Of a DNA stretch of 64,000 nucleotides, positions 47,640 to 60,030 are shown piece by piece. Both the position numbers and the translations under genes were made by a program. This DNA is from Sitta carolinensis (lineage: Eukaryota > Chordata > Aves > Passeriformes > Sittidae). Below the pieces are notes generated by a model that had not been told where the DNA came from, searched no databases, and saw only the letters and a list, made by a program, of their open reading frames with translations. Positions within the stretch are counted from its first letter, which is position 1, and each line of letters opens with the position of its first letter. Location of the stretch: NCBI GenBank assembly GCA_032173965.1, contig CM063294.1:6308452-6372451 (forward strand). Direction: 5' to 3'.

Positions 47640-48240
47640 TATAATCCGAGTCATGATTCACCATCTTGGCAAGAGGAAAAAAAAAAATGAGCAAAACGAA
47701 GTCCCTTTCTGGTCCTGTGGCTCCCACCCATTTGAGCCAGGCTGCCAGAATGAAGTGATCAGTGCTGTGGTCACTAATTTCAATAAGACTGGTTAGTGAT
47801 ATATGACTTTCTGTTTAAACTGGGCATGAGCTCTTTGACTGCATTGAAACTGTTCTAATAGGTTTTTAAAAATCATTTTTAGTGACAGCCCCAGCAAAAG
47901 AATGTGAGATAATTATCCAGGGAGGGGAGGAGGGGGAGATAACACACACATGCCAAGAAAATTACTTTCTTAAATGAGAGGAATTATATTAGGGTGGTTG
48001 TGTCTTGTTCAGTTTCTTTTCGCAGTTTGACATCTTGAAAAACTACACTATAACTGTTGCTTAATTTAAAATGTAGAGCAATTTTAAGCAACTCTATTTA
48101 ATCTGCTTTGATTAGTTCCTTGATTTCTCTGGAAGCTTGTACAATAGTGAGTGATGCTTTGAAATGTGTGAGAGATGAATGATCTATGGTAAAAGCAAGG
48201 ATTAAAAAAATAGGTGCAAACGCAACCAATTGTTTTTAGT
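47640..48240. promoter_or_regulatory. candidate conserved regulatory element
   Basis: Contains the palindrome GATAATTATC (47908-47917), giving GATA and homeodomain cores on both strands, a TALE-type TGACAG near 47883, and a purine-rich G-run stretch (47920-47936, runs of 3, 4, 2 and 5 G). Open frames are negligible. Proposed from motif density only. Confidence 0.22.
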
Positions 48241-50219
48241 GATATCAATCAGTGCATTTTTCCTTTGCTCCTGCATCTATGGTGCTGTCTTTTTTCAAGA
48301 GAGTATTTTTGTAGGCATGCCAAGTGATTTATAGCATTGCTTAGGTTTCTTTGAGTTCAGCTTTCACATACCACTGTTACACAGTTTGGATGTGTCAGGT
48401 GATGTTAGTGTCCAAAAGAAGTGCTTGGCAAAATGTGGTTGGGTTCCAGGTGATCTGTCTAAGGATGTCTTGGATACCAAAACCTCTCCTGGAAATCTGT
48501 ACAAGTCCTTAAGATAAGAAATGTAGCTGACCAAGTACCTGGTATTCAGAGGAGCAGTCACTGTTGTTTCCCTCTTTTATGGCATACCCCTGTGTACTGC
48601 ATACAGCTGTTTGATATATAAACACTGAGTTGTGATAGGGGGGAAAAAAAAATCTCTGATTAGGAAACTACTATATCTGCTTGCTAAAAGAACTTGGCCA
48701 CAGATATGCAACTGTCAGTTGCAATTGAAGCTCTGGTTTTTGACCATGGATATGCAAACTGGCTTCAGGTGCCAAATACTTCCATGTGGAAATCGGCACC
48801 TCCCCAAGTTCCGTGCAGAGTTCATCAGCAGTGTTGCCAGGATCTTTAATTTTGCATTGTTATTTCCCATATGAGTAAGACTGAGTTTATGTTTAAGTAA
48901 TGAGATGCTGTCAAGAGTACAGGGAGCTTGTATTTCTGTTTTAAGGCAGCAGACAGGTGATGTAGCCTGGGGACAGCTTCCAAGGAGAAACCCCGACCCT
49001 GAGGTCTCCAACTGTGCTTGACCAGGTCTTAATTGAACCTCTCTGCTTGCTGACCTCTCAGCCCCATTTACATTCTTACTCTTCTCCTGGTAACTTTCCA
49101 CTGCTCTTGGCTCACTGTACGTGTTCTACTTTACTGCTTTGTCTCAAATTTAGCCAGGCAGGAGTGTTCCTGTTCCAGGTGAGCATGCTGGGTCACAGCA
49201 GATCCTGAGCTTCCCTGTGTGACTCCCTGATGGAGTTCCTGGTGCAGTGCAGGATGGGCAGGCTCAGGAGAAGCTGGGGAAACAGAGGAGGGGAGATCCT
49301 TCTTGTTACCCCTGTGTGCTGGCTGAGGTTTAATTAACAGTTGTGTGGAAGCCATCTGGCTGGGAGAACATGTTTCATTTAGAAACTTTGTATGAATGAA
49401 ATAATTTAACGTGGGAATTCTGTGTGCCTGCGCTATAGCTCTGAGGATTTTTAAAAGTTTTTAAATTCAGTTTAGAAGTTACAGACTGCGGGGTGACTTG
49501 GAAAGCAAATGTTGTGTATTGTAAAGAATTCAAACTCTTGAATCCTGTTAATCTCTGACTGGAACTGTAGGCTTGTCCTGCTTTTAGCTCTATAGCCCAG
49601 CAGCATATTACAGCCACAGAGTTCCTGACATGGAGGTTATGAACGGTAGCACTGTTCAGTTCCTGAGCAGGAGCTTTTTGGCCCCTGGCAGAGTCCCAGT
49701 AATCAGTTGCTGATTGGGTCTGAGCAGGCAAGTTCACTGCAGGGACACTTGGAATCACAGCCTGCAGCCGTGGTGTTCCTGAGGAGCCTGGGTGCTTTGG
49801 AGGAGAGGAGGAGCTGGCACAAGCTGTGTGTTTGTGGTGGCCTTCAGGGCACAGCCCAAAGCAGGGGAGTGAACACAGGATTTAGACTCTGGGGCAGTAG
49901 CTTCACTCAGGTTCCTTTGAGTCTTGATTTGGACAAACATCCTCCTGCTCGTCTATGAACTTCTTAGACATCCCTGGTCTAACAATAACACATATTGGAG
50001 CAGTGTGATGCCTAAATAATGCAGGCAAGGGAAAGGGGGAGCTGCTGATTCTGTCACTGTAAACATGCTTAAAGGATATAGATCTTCAAGATGGCACAAA
50101 GAAATGTGTATATTAATGTGTTGTGCTGTTATCATAGATGAAGTGCTGATCATAATGCAAAGGAACCAAACCATAACCTCACCAGCTGTTTTTGCATGAC
50201 CTCCTGGAACCCAGCACAC
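48241..50219. other. non-coding DNA with two GC-richer patches
   Basis: No gene is recognised. Patches at about 48950-49340 and 49690-49960 are GC-richer and account for the overlapping 127-128-codon minus-strand open frames. No transposon ends are visible. Confidence 0.5.
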
Positions 50220-50440
50220 TGTTTCAATTTAATATCCTACTTTCATTATGTTAATCAACAGCCATTAAGTGCCAGTGATAATATCTGCACTGATGTAGCT
50301 GCAAGACATTAGGCCATTTGGCCAAATATGGTGTTTTATTTAACTGCATACACGACTAGCAGTATTCATATTGATGTGTTTTAGACAGCTGGCATGGAGA
50401 GAAATGAAAGACATTTTATAATCTATATAAATCAGGATTT
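50220..50440. promoter_or_regulatory. candidate regulatory element: NFI palindrome fused to CArG box
   Basis: ATTTGGCCAAAT (50316-50327) is a perfect 12-bp palindrome with NFI half-sites. It overlaps CCAAATATGG (50322-50331), a perfect SRF CArG box. A CATTAAGTG NKX-type core lies near 50264. The same 14-mer TTTGGCCAAATATG also occurs at 12099-12112. Confidence 0.3.
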
Positions 50441-50798
50441 ATGATCTGGAAAAAAGAAAAAATCTTTGCGTACACAGGAAGTGTTATTTGCTAATAGAAA
50501 GTACGTAGTATGTTGAATTAACTTACATTTTTTTTTTTTAGCAAGTCAATAAACTAAGCCATTGTTCTTCAGTGCACCAGCATAACTAGATTGCTTCCTT
50601 ATGATTCACTGAACTGAATGTCAGGTATATGATTACTCTCATCTTACTTCTTACCTGCTTGCAAATGCATCCATAATTCTGAAGAGATCACCCTTTTAAG
50701 TATTTTTATCCTTTTATGCCACAAATTGCTGTGTTTTCATCCCATTTTGAAAGCTAAGTTTTTGTTCTGCAACTTAGGATAGGATTTACTTTGCTGCC

Positions 50799-50813
50799 TT
50801 TTTTTTTTTTTTT
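50799..50813. repeat. T15 homopolymer
   Basis: Fifteen consecutive T followed by GTCATATCAG. No AATAAA partner on the minus strand. Confidence 0.85.
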
Positions 50814-51430
50814 GTCATATCAGATGTCTTAACTCCTGACATAAAAGTCTGTCTTCTACTGAAATTGCTAAAGAGTTTATATGTCAGGTTTTTACAGTGC
50901 ACTGGTTCAGCTTGAAATGAGAATTCTTTCAATCAATGGCTTTAAGTACTATTTGCCTTGCTTATATCAGTCTTAAAAATGAATGGCATTTCCAAGCATT
51001 GCTGCAAAACTTTATATCTATAGACTTTCTGCTGTGAATGGCAAAGGTGAGCCCCTCAGGAGTGATTGGTAGGCAGTGACACAGGCAAATGAACCCACAG
51101 AGTATGTTTGTTTGTCTTTCATAAATTAAAACTGACAGTAGCTTAAAAGTCTGCAGCCAATGCATAAAAGCAATAAATCTGTATTTACATAGAAAGAAAG
51201 GAGATGGTGTTTGTTCGTAAATTCATAATCTGTGTAGGCTGTGTGCCTGATAGCCTGGAACTGGCTGAGTGCCTAAATAAATGAGTGGGAAGGACAATTT
51301 ACCTTCCTGTGGAATATTCCACAGAAGTGAAAACCCATCATTTTTTGCAGTGTAAGACCAAAGGCACCAGATGGTTTTGATTTATTTGGTTTCTTTTGTT
51401 GAGGAAACAACAGATCACCATGGTGTTGGA

Positions 51431-51510
51431 TTTTTTTTTTTTAAGCAATATTTTTCAGGGACCTTGATTATTTAATGTTTTTGTTTGTTTATTTGTTTTT
51501 TTTTTTTTTT
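51431..51510. repeat. two T tracts and a TTTG-type simple stretch
   Basis: T12 at 51431-51442, then TTTG/TTTA-type units from about 51478, leading into T15 at 51496-51510. Confidence 0.8.
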
Positions 51511-53565
51511 AATTGAGATAGTCTGCAAGGTGAAGGGTAAAATATTGTAGCATAATCTGTATATTTTGCTCAAGCTGTAATAGATTTGTTGTCCATTAAA
51601 ACTTATGACTGCTCTCAGCCTGGGGAGTTTTACAGAGGAGACTGTACCCCTTCCCCAGTCACTGCAATGTGCCTGACAGTGCTGGGAAATTCTGGGGCAG
51701 TTACTCAGAAATAGTTATTGCACACTTTGTCTCACAAAGCTTCCCTGTTGCTCACTGATGAGGGGTCATTCAGTTTTGTCTCAAATTGTCCTGGGACAGC
51801 ATCTCTGTAAGTAGTAAACAAGATGAATTCCAGGGGAAGAGTCACATCCACATCAACAGCTGGGTAGGGACAAATAAAAAGATGTGTTGCAGTGGCTGAA
51901 CCTGAATGATTCACTTGGCTTTTTCTCCCAAGTGCATTCCCTGGCTGCAGCCAGGATCTTGTATTAGAAACATCAAGACAGCTGAGACAGTTTGGAAGCT
52001 CCTCTAGGATAAGGAAAATCACCTTTGGAAAGGCTGCTCACCTGTGTGTGCCAGCCAGGAACAAAAGAGGCCTGACCATTGGGTTTTATTCATTTTTCTC
52101 CTTTGGCTATGTATGAAAACACATCGATTTGGCCAAACTGGAGACATTTCCTGGAGCCTTTGCTCATTCAAAATTGGTTGTTGCCCCAGCAAACTACTAT
52201 TGAGGTCAGGAGGGTTATGTCACCTTACTGCAAATTGATTTTTTTGGGGATAAAATTGTATCCTATGTTAATGAATATGCTCAAATCATTTCCACTGGCA
52301 TGAAGGTGTGCCTGTATGTGCCAAGTGAAATATCCTGAGTAAGAGTAAGCTGTTCAGAGCAAAATGATTCATCCTAAATTAGATAAAAACTGGCATAGAT
52401 CAGTGGTAAGTTCAGTCTGGATCGATGGAAGAGCGCCTGGATCAGCCCTGCCCTCGGGGCTCAGCCACATCACCCTGCTCCTTGCTGGCTGCCTGTGTGA
52501 GCAGCTGCCTCACAAGATGCTGAGTATGAGGTAATGATGACGCTGACCTCCTCTTTATTAGTTGCTGGGTCTTTGGAGCCCTTTTCAGTGAACCTGCTGA
52601 AGTCACAGACTCATTGGGAGGTCAGCTCTGAAAACTGATATTATTTTATTGATACTTCCCTTCTGGAGCTAACATTCACGTGATGGGGGAATGGAGGAAA
52701 TAGGAACTACTTAGTGTAAAGAGCAATCTTCCAGAAAGAAATAAGGTTATTTGTGCTGCTTGCCACTTCTCAGTTTGTGGCAGTTGAAGCAGATATTTTA
52801 TCTGTCAATGAAGCTGTTACTAAACATTGTACAGTTTTGAGATGGTATCCATAAAAATATTTGTGTGAACTCATAGTGTAAGAAACAAAACATTAATATG
52901 AAAAATAACTCTTGGTTTGCTTGGGATTTTTTTGATTTTTTTACAAAAACATGGACTTAATTTCTGACAAGTTTGAAAAACAAATGATGTCAAAATAAGA
53001 GACCCAGAAGCTGAGAATGTACCTATATATTAAAAGGAATGTGCTCAAAACACACCTTCTCTTTGGAGAATACTTCAGTTTTGCATCATTTCAGGGACAG
53101 ATAACTGAATGTTTTATTTTGCATATTAAACTGTTAATTATCTGTAATTTCATAAGTTCCCACGTGCCCCAAGACATCAGGTCCCCTTCACAGCATCTGT
53201 ACCTGTGTTGTGTCAACACATCAGGGCTCACACTGCAGCTCACTCAAGGGTTTATCCCTTGCTTTCAGGGCTGGCAATGAACACTCTCCTCTGGCAGGAA
53301 CAGGACTTTTACATGGGGAGTCATCCCACTGATGTGAAAATTCAGTTGTAATATTAAATATGCAGGAGAAACATGCAGCGCAGAATTACCATTCTCTGGT
53401 TTCCTGGTTTTCTAGCTGATTGTTTTTGCTTTTTATCAAACTTAGAAGCAAGTTTTGTCATCTTTTTGTCCATGGCATCACCTCATTGCACTCCTAGCTA
53501 CTCTTCTCCTAGCTACTAGAAAAAGTAATCATTCAGCAGCTTCTGATAATGGTGATCAATCACAC

Positions 53566-53579
53566 TTTTTTTTTTTTTT
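53566..53579. repeat. T14 homopolymer
   Basis: Fourteen T followed by GGTCATTGCAG, together a good acceptor-like sequence on the + strand with no convincing donor downstream. Confidence 0.85.
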
Positions 53580-53828
53580 GGTCATTGCAGTTGAAATGGT
53601 GCTTTTCACTTCATAAAGAAGGAAAAGAAAACCAAGCAAGACTATACTGTGTTCTTTTTATATTCCTAAAAAACTGTCTGCCTGTATTATTCATCTTTAT
53701 ACATTATTTGCTGTTCAGTCCAGTCCCTCATACAAGTTGAAACCATAAAAAAATAGATAAAGAAAAAAAGCCAGTGGAACTTGCAGTTCTGTGAGATACT
53801 TAGAGCATTCTGGACAGTCAGATCTCAT

Positions 53829-53905
53829 TGGACCTGGTTTGAGGAGGGAGCTGGACTTGATGGCTCCCAGAAATCCCTTCCAGCCTGGGCTTCTCTGTCC
53901 TCTGT
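53829..53905 (+). mobile_element. CR1 LINE 3'-end fragment
   Basis: The order CCTGGTTTGAG, then CTGGACTTGATGGCTCCC, then TCCCTTCCAGCC, then TCTCTGTCCTCTGTG matches the well-known 3' end of avian CR1 elements (TTGGACTTGATGATCTC, TCCCTTCCAACC and a TTCTGTGATTCTGTG-type tail). Several substitutions show it is old. Only the 3' end is kept, as is usual for 5'-truncated CR1 copies, so no reverse transcriptase is present. Confidence 0.72.
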
Positions 53906-56900
53906 GTGGTTTAGGAGGGGCTTTAGGAAGGTGCAGGTGATGAGGGCAGGTGCTCAGGGGCATGAGCTGCCTTTTGGGGTATTTTAGGGCCTGGTGCTGA
54001 AAATTCACAGGGTTCTAAAGCCTTGCCAGAAAGCTCGTAGGCAGGAAATGCTCCTGGAGAAAACGAACCATCTTAAGAGTGATCGTGTCCAATGGGCTAT
54101 TTAATGTAAAAATCCCTATTTCTTATACTTTTTTACAAAGAGAATCTACAGTTATTTTTTCCTGTAGTGGCTACTTCCTTCTGTGGTGAGCAGAAACATC
54201 ATGATAGCTTTAGCTGGAATTTATTTTCAAGGATTTTTTAATCCTCAGAGTTTGAAAATAATAGATCAGACCAAATGTATTACTATAATTCAGTAATTTG
54301 GAGTGAAAAATGGAAGTGAAATTTTGGTGTCTGAACACAGAAAGATATGTATATTAGTATGGAAGTGTATGCATGAGCTGTATGCATATTATGTGCATAT
54401 ATTTACATTTCTGGAGTAATACCTTTTAATTGAAAAAAAACCCAAAAAGTGTAACAGCAGTCAATGGGCTATTATGTGGAAGCAGGCAGGATTTAAGTAC
54501 CAAAATGTAATCAGTTTTTACATTTCTTCAGCTTTTTCAAGATGCAAGATTTGTAATAATCACTTCAGATGCTATTCATAATTAAATTATTCAAATGTAT
54601 TCTACTTTCCAGGTTTCAAGGTCACATTGGCATATTAGATATTCCGTTTCTTTTGTTATCATGTAGGTAGAATGGGCTACTTATAGAAGAAAACTTCTAT
54701 TGGAACAAATTAATGTGTAACCAGGTGAACTTAATAGTCATCTTAAATAATTACAAAGTAAAGCAGAGCTTGATGTGAACCAGCCTTTTTCCTTGTTTGC
54801 TTTTTTCAGGATGGTTAAAGGTGTTTTAAGTGTGTTATTTGTGCTGTATCCTTATGACATATTAATAGTGAAATTAGCTTTGTAAACCTAATTTTTAAAA
54901 AGTAATGCATTTTAAAAAAGAATAATATTAAAGCGAAACGAAATGTCCCCTTGACTAAGGCTGCTCAATGCAGCATAGAGGGGAAGTGCTCATCTTATTC
55001 TCATTCTGACTAGCAACTTTTTTTTTTTTTTTCCCTTGGAAAGGGGACAAAACTCACACTGTCTCATGACTGCAATGCTGAAAAGAGCAAAGTCACAAAA
55101 CTCTGCAGGATCCTTCATTTTCTTAGCTGTAGTTATGTTTATTGAGGTCATTTATTTCTGGGTAGGTCTTTATTGCACTTTGACAAACAAGTTTGATATA
55201 ATCTCTTCTAAAAATCCAGTCACCCTTGTAAATAAGAAGTCTGTGCTTTCTGCTCAGCTAATATCTCTTCAAATTTGCTTATTTTGAGCATTAGTAAATC
55301 CCTTACAATATGTGGTATTTTGAGATAGATACTGATAGACATTAGAAATTAATAATGATGGTGGTGGCTGAAGACAGTTCTGTGTTCATCAGGCAGCATT
55401 GCTTATGTACTAACAAGATCTGACTGATGCTCTTGGTGCTTCACAGGAGCTTTGAGAAGTCTGTGCTTTGATTGTTGATAATCCAAGATGTGTGTCTGTG
55501 TTGGTTCCCAAGACACTGGGGCTGTGACTCCCAGCCTCTGCCAGGAGAGGATGGCAAGTGTGGTGTTTAGAGGGCAAGGCACTGAAGATGGAGGAGCTGT
55601 CACTCTGGGCAGTGCTGGTTACAGGCAGGCCCGAGGACACCTGCAGAATTGCATCTTGTTCATTTTGTCTGGCTCTATTAAATAGTGTGCTGCAGCCTCC
55701 CCACCCAAGAACCCTGAGAATGCATGTGCCTCCATCAGAAATGCTTGTTTATATTCTTTACCATGCAGAGCTTACTACATACCCACAGTTTAGGCTTTAA
55801 TTTTTGGACAGCTAGATGGTGCTGCTTGAATAGCTGCTATGTAATTATTTTTGAAATTTGTTGTCATAATGTTAAGTCAGATTTCTGGATTCATATATAT
55901 CCGAGAGGGGATGCAGATTTGCTGCATGTCCCAGAAGGCATAAAATGCAAATAAACAAGTCCATCTTTCCTGCACTTGACCTGCTGCTTTCTTCTGGTGA
56001 GATTGATGTAAAATCACAGCTGTAATATTAAAATAAATTAAACTATTTTTAAAACCCAAACCAAATGGTTTGATAAGTGTTAGCAGTTTCTAGCTTTCGT
56101 ACTGTTCCATGGTGTTGATTCTATGAATTTGGATTGTTGGGCTTTATTTCTACAGCAGGTGTGTTTCCTCCACACATTTTGATAATTAGGAGTTTAAAAC
56201 TTTCATTTCACATATTAGAATTACAAAGAGAGCAATAAAGATGTAAAATAAGTCAGTGTTGCCTGTATTAACATTAAATATGAAAAAAGTAACATTTACT
56301 GGGTTCTAATTTAAATGTCAAAACAAGGGGCTGAAAAATAGGGCAAAAGCCTTGTAGCACCCTTGAGCTGATCATCCTGAGATGCATGGGTGGCAATCTA
56401 AAATTGTTTCATGAGTTTCTGGTTCAATAGAAATAAAAATCTCCAAGCAAAATGCTCCTTATTAATTCCATTTTCAAGTGTGAAACTTTTTGAATTGGTG
56501 GCACTTCTAAGAATAGAGTATAAAGCAAATAATTGGTGGCCATGATCGAGGGCAGTCCTTAGCTGAACTCTGTCCTTGAGGTCCAGACAGTTTTCACTCT
56601 TGATTTCCATGGCTCTCTCCCTGTCAGAGTCTCCAGAGGAGCAGAGCACCAAGTTTCTTTTTCTCACTTTAAGTATCTTTTTTCTGGGGTGATTAACTAA
56701 AAATCTTTCCTGTGCTGGATACAAAGAAAATGTACTTGAATGTCATGGACACTATTTAACACTTCTGAATTGAAAGTAAAAATGGTGTGAAAAGTAATAG
56801 TTCCTAAGTCTTGGAAAAGAGCAAGTGGCTGCCTGGATAGATGTTCAAGCTTGCCAAAACGAAAGATGTTCAACCTGAGAATTAATACTTCACACTACAA

Positions 56901-56959
56901 GATAAGAAATAATGTGTTTACATAAAGCTATTTATTTTATCTTTAAGCTTACCTTGTGT
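53906..56959. other. AT-rich non-coding DNA
   Basis: No gene is recognised. A T15 tract lies at 55018-55032. Overlapping 65-108-codon frames (55403-55800, 56398-56724) have no domain pattern. Confidence 0.55.
55018..55032. repeat. T15 homopolymer
   Basis: Fifteen consecutive T followed by CCCTTGG, simple sequence. Confidence 0.85.
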
Positions 56960-57200
56960 TTGGCATCTTTTCAGATGTAATAATGAAAATACATCTGATC
57001 AAAGAAAAAGGGCACACCACCTAATAAAATGATTGCTGCTCATTTATATTTTGATAATGACTGCTTTGAAACGTGATTTTTAGTGTTTGGTGTCAGGTAG
57101 AGTTGGACGAAGGTTTCTGATGAGGAAAATCTTATCACCTGACCTCTATGGGTGTGTGAAGGGAGGGACACATGAACATGGGGAGAGCAATTCAAGGTGA
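56960..57200. promoter_or_regulatory. candidate regulatory element (TCF/LEF, E-box, nuclear-receptor cores)
   Basis: ATCAAAG (56998-57004) fits the TCF/LEF consensus. CACCTG (57136-57141) is an E-box overlapping a TGACCT nuclear-receptor half-site (57140-57145). TGATTGCTGCTCATTTAT lies between them (57030-57047). No open frame of note. Inferred from motifs only. Confidence 0.2.
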
Positions 57201-58832
57201 AAGGGAAAGACAACAAATGGCTGTAAATTATCTGTAAATCCATCTGGGTTGGAGGATAAAGGTTAATGAGAGGTGACAAGTTAAGCAGCATCCCTCAGTA
57301 ATTTGTCTCGTTATCTCAGATGATATTGAGGGATAATATTAAAACTTTTGACAAGTTGTATAGCCCTTATACTTATTCTTTCTAATGTTATTTTTTTTTC
57401 CAATGTCTCACTTGTAAGATGGCATGACTGGGTTCTTTCTAGCACAAAATTAATTGTATCCATTTTCTTCCCCAGCCAAAGCTCCCCTCGGTGTGAACAC
57501 CTCACAGCCTGCATTGGTAGCAGTTCAGCAAGAGCTGGCTCAGGTTTCTGTGCAGAGCTGACACTTGTTTTAACCTGTTTAATTTGACATTGTGAATAGA
57601 AACATGTTGAATGTTGCCTCTTCTTGGTCAGGGCTGACAACACCTAGGAAGTCTGTTGTTTCTTACCATACAAAACACAATTCTTCATTGCCTGGGATGT
57701 GAATAGACAATCTAGAAATTCAGTTTTCTATTCTAGAATAAATAGTCTGCAAGTCCTTAAGCTGTATCCTATAGTGTTGAATTAACCTTTCCCTGACACT
57801 TAAGTACAATCTTTTTCACTCCTTCCCAGTACATAATTTAGTAAAATGGAAATAAAGTGGCTTGGTGGAACAAGATATCACTAAGCTCTTTTCAACTTAA
57901 CTGTTCAGTTGCTCAGGGGCATCAGAGCAGCTTCTTCATTGTATCACAGGACACTGCAAGAGTTCAGGGCCACTCTATAATAAAGCCATGTATTTAGGTG
58001 AAATGCAGAATATTTTTCATTGAAGATTCTCTCAAGTAATTGTGCTTTAATGCTAGGGTGTTACTTCATGTTATTTTACCATGAGTTTATTTACTAGGAT
58101 CATAAAATTACTAATCTCATCTTAATGAGCACTACAGCTGAAAAATCAAAATACAGTTTAATACGAAATATTAGTTCAGGTTCTGCAAAGAAATGGTAGA
58201 GTATGTTTTGAAGCAGGTGTTGTAATTTATTTCTTTTAATACTAATAAATATTTATGTATCACTAGGAAAAAAAATTGAAATAACCTAGATAATCATAAC
58301 AAATTGGGGCAAGAAAATAATAACCCTAAGGAAATTCTCATTAAGGAGAGTCTGATGGAGAAGTTTTCTCATGAGAGCAAATATAGCAGCAGGGGCAATA
58401 CTTCTGAATTGCTGTTCTGTAATATTGGTTATTGTAGGACTGAGCAGAATCAAGCAAATAAAGCTCTTCACAGCAGAATAACTACTGAACATCAACTTGT
58501 GCAGCTGCCTCTCTGAACTCTAGCAAGAGTTTATTAAAGTTCCTGACTTTGGTGTGGGATCAAACATGTTCTGGGTATCAGTGGCAGGTAGTGGTAGCTG
58601 CCCTGAAGGCTTTTTTAAAAGCCAGGTGCCCTCAAAGTCACTATACTTGAATATATTAGGTGGGTGTGATTTTCTTTAGAGTTCCTAATGCCTGTTTTTC
58701 TCTAAAGCCAAAAAAGTTATTTCAATCAGATTTTCCAAAGGCAAAAGGAAAAATAGGTTAATACAGTGACATAAAGCTTTGTTCAGAATATCAATATTTT
58801 GTTGTCACCAGAAGCAAATTTTTCTTCAAATT

Positions 58833-58851
58833 AAAAAAAAAAAAAAAAAAA
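58833..58851. repeat. A19 homopolymer
   Basis: Nineteen consecutive A without an upstream AATAAA, so a simple tract rather than a retrotransposed tail. Confidence 0.9.
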
Positions 58852-60002
58852 TCGAGAAATGCCAACTGGACTTGTAAAAATGGGCTTTAAAATTGTATGG
58901 CTGAAAGGAATGACTCATATGCTGTAAGAGAACAACTCTCTCTTTGGTTGCTGGAGGTTTATATGGACGTGGTGCTGGTCCTTAGTGCCACCAAATCTGG
59001 CAGGGTTTGTCCTCAGCTTGTCAAAATAGCTGTGAATTTGCCAAAGCCAAAATCTCTCCCAACAGCTGGAGAGCTGCTCTCACACGAGGTCGCTGAGTCT
59101 GCCTTGGGAGGATGGAAATGGAAAGAGAATGAGAGCTCCTAGTTACAAGTGGATTCCCAGTCCAATGGCCAATATTTGCAAAATGCTCTTTCTTTTCCTC
59201 TTAATTAGCAGTTGTGGAGTCAGCAGTGCAGAGTATCTGGGCAGCTTCCATTTACTTCATGTCTGGGTCATGTACAGTGTGTGTTCCTGTGAACCCTAAA
59301 TTCCTTAAATCAGATCTTTCAGTAAATCAAAGAATCAAGGAGGCAATAAAATCCATTTTCTACAACTTCTCTATCAGAAAATATTCCATGATTAATGTCA
59401 GGAAAATTTTGTGTTTTACCACAGAGGTTCTCCCATCCTCTGCTTTTCAAAACTTAACACTTCCTTTCCAGCCCTGAGCTCCCTAAGCAGCTGTCAGCAG
59501 CACTCAAATTTAATAACAAATCAGCTGATATTTTGTAGCTAGCAATTTTTACCTGCTGTTGAAATACATTTTAATTAGGTGCTAAAAATGTACAGGCTTG
59601 TTACTGTCACACTTTTCTAATACTCTCCCCCTCCAAACAGAAAAATCTCCAGCCACACTCTTCCTGTCTGGGTGATCTCCATGGGGATCAGTATTTGGAG
59701 AAACTTTCTTGGGGCATCTGCCATGGAATGTTATTCCCACAGACGCTGGGTTCAATTGTCACTGTTGTGATGTTTACATCAGAATTTGATTTTAACCATT
59801 GTAGTAGTTAGTATATAGTTATAGTGTAATAGTTAGTAGTAATCATTTTCTTTTCCTGGTGACTTCCTATAGCTGTGCTCTTCTTGCTTTCTCTGACTTT
59901 TGTTGGGCTTCATTATATTTGGGACTGGAATTCCTTTTACATACACTTTTAAAACATTTCCAGCCTCAAAAACACAGAAGAAAATAACAAGTGTGTTTGG
60001 GG

Positions 60003-60030
60003 TTTTTGTTTTGTTTTGTTCTTTTTTTTT
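60003..60030. repeat. (TTTTG)n and T10
   Basis: Three TTTTG-type units, the first one base longer, followed by T10. Simple sequence of a kind frequent in bird introns. Confidence 0.8.

Larger units (their letters stand above)
50441..53828. other. AT-rich non-coding DNA with T tracts
   Basis: No gene is recognised. Homopolymers lie at 50528-50539, 50799-50813, 51431-51442, 51496-51510 and 53566-53579. The part from 51600 to 52080 is GC-richer. A 24-nt minus-strand exon-like unit at 50655-50678 is listed under findings. Confidence 0.55.

Noticed and set aside
59214..59477. 87-codon frame opening at an acceptor-like site
   Set aside because: Begins with GTG rather than ATG, and no donor, poly(A) signal or family pattern was found.
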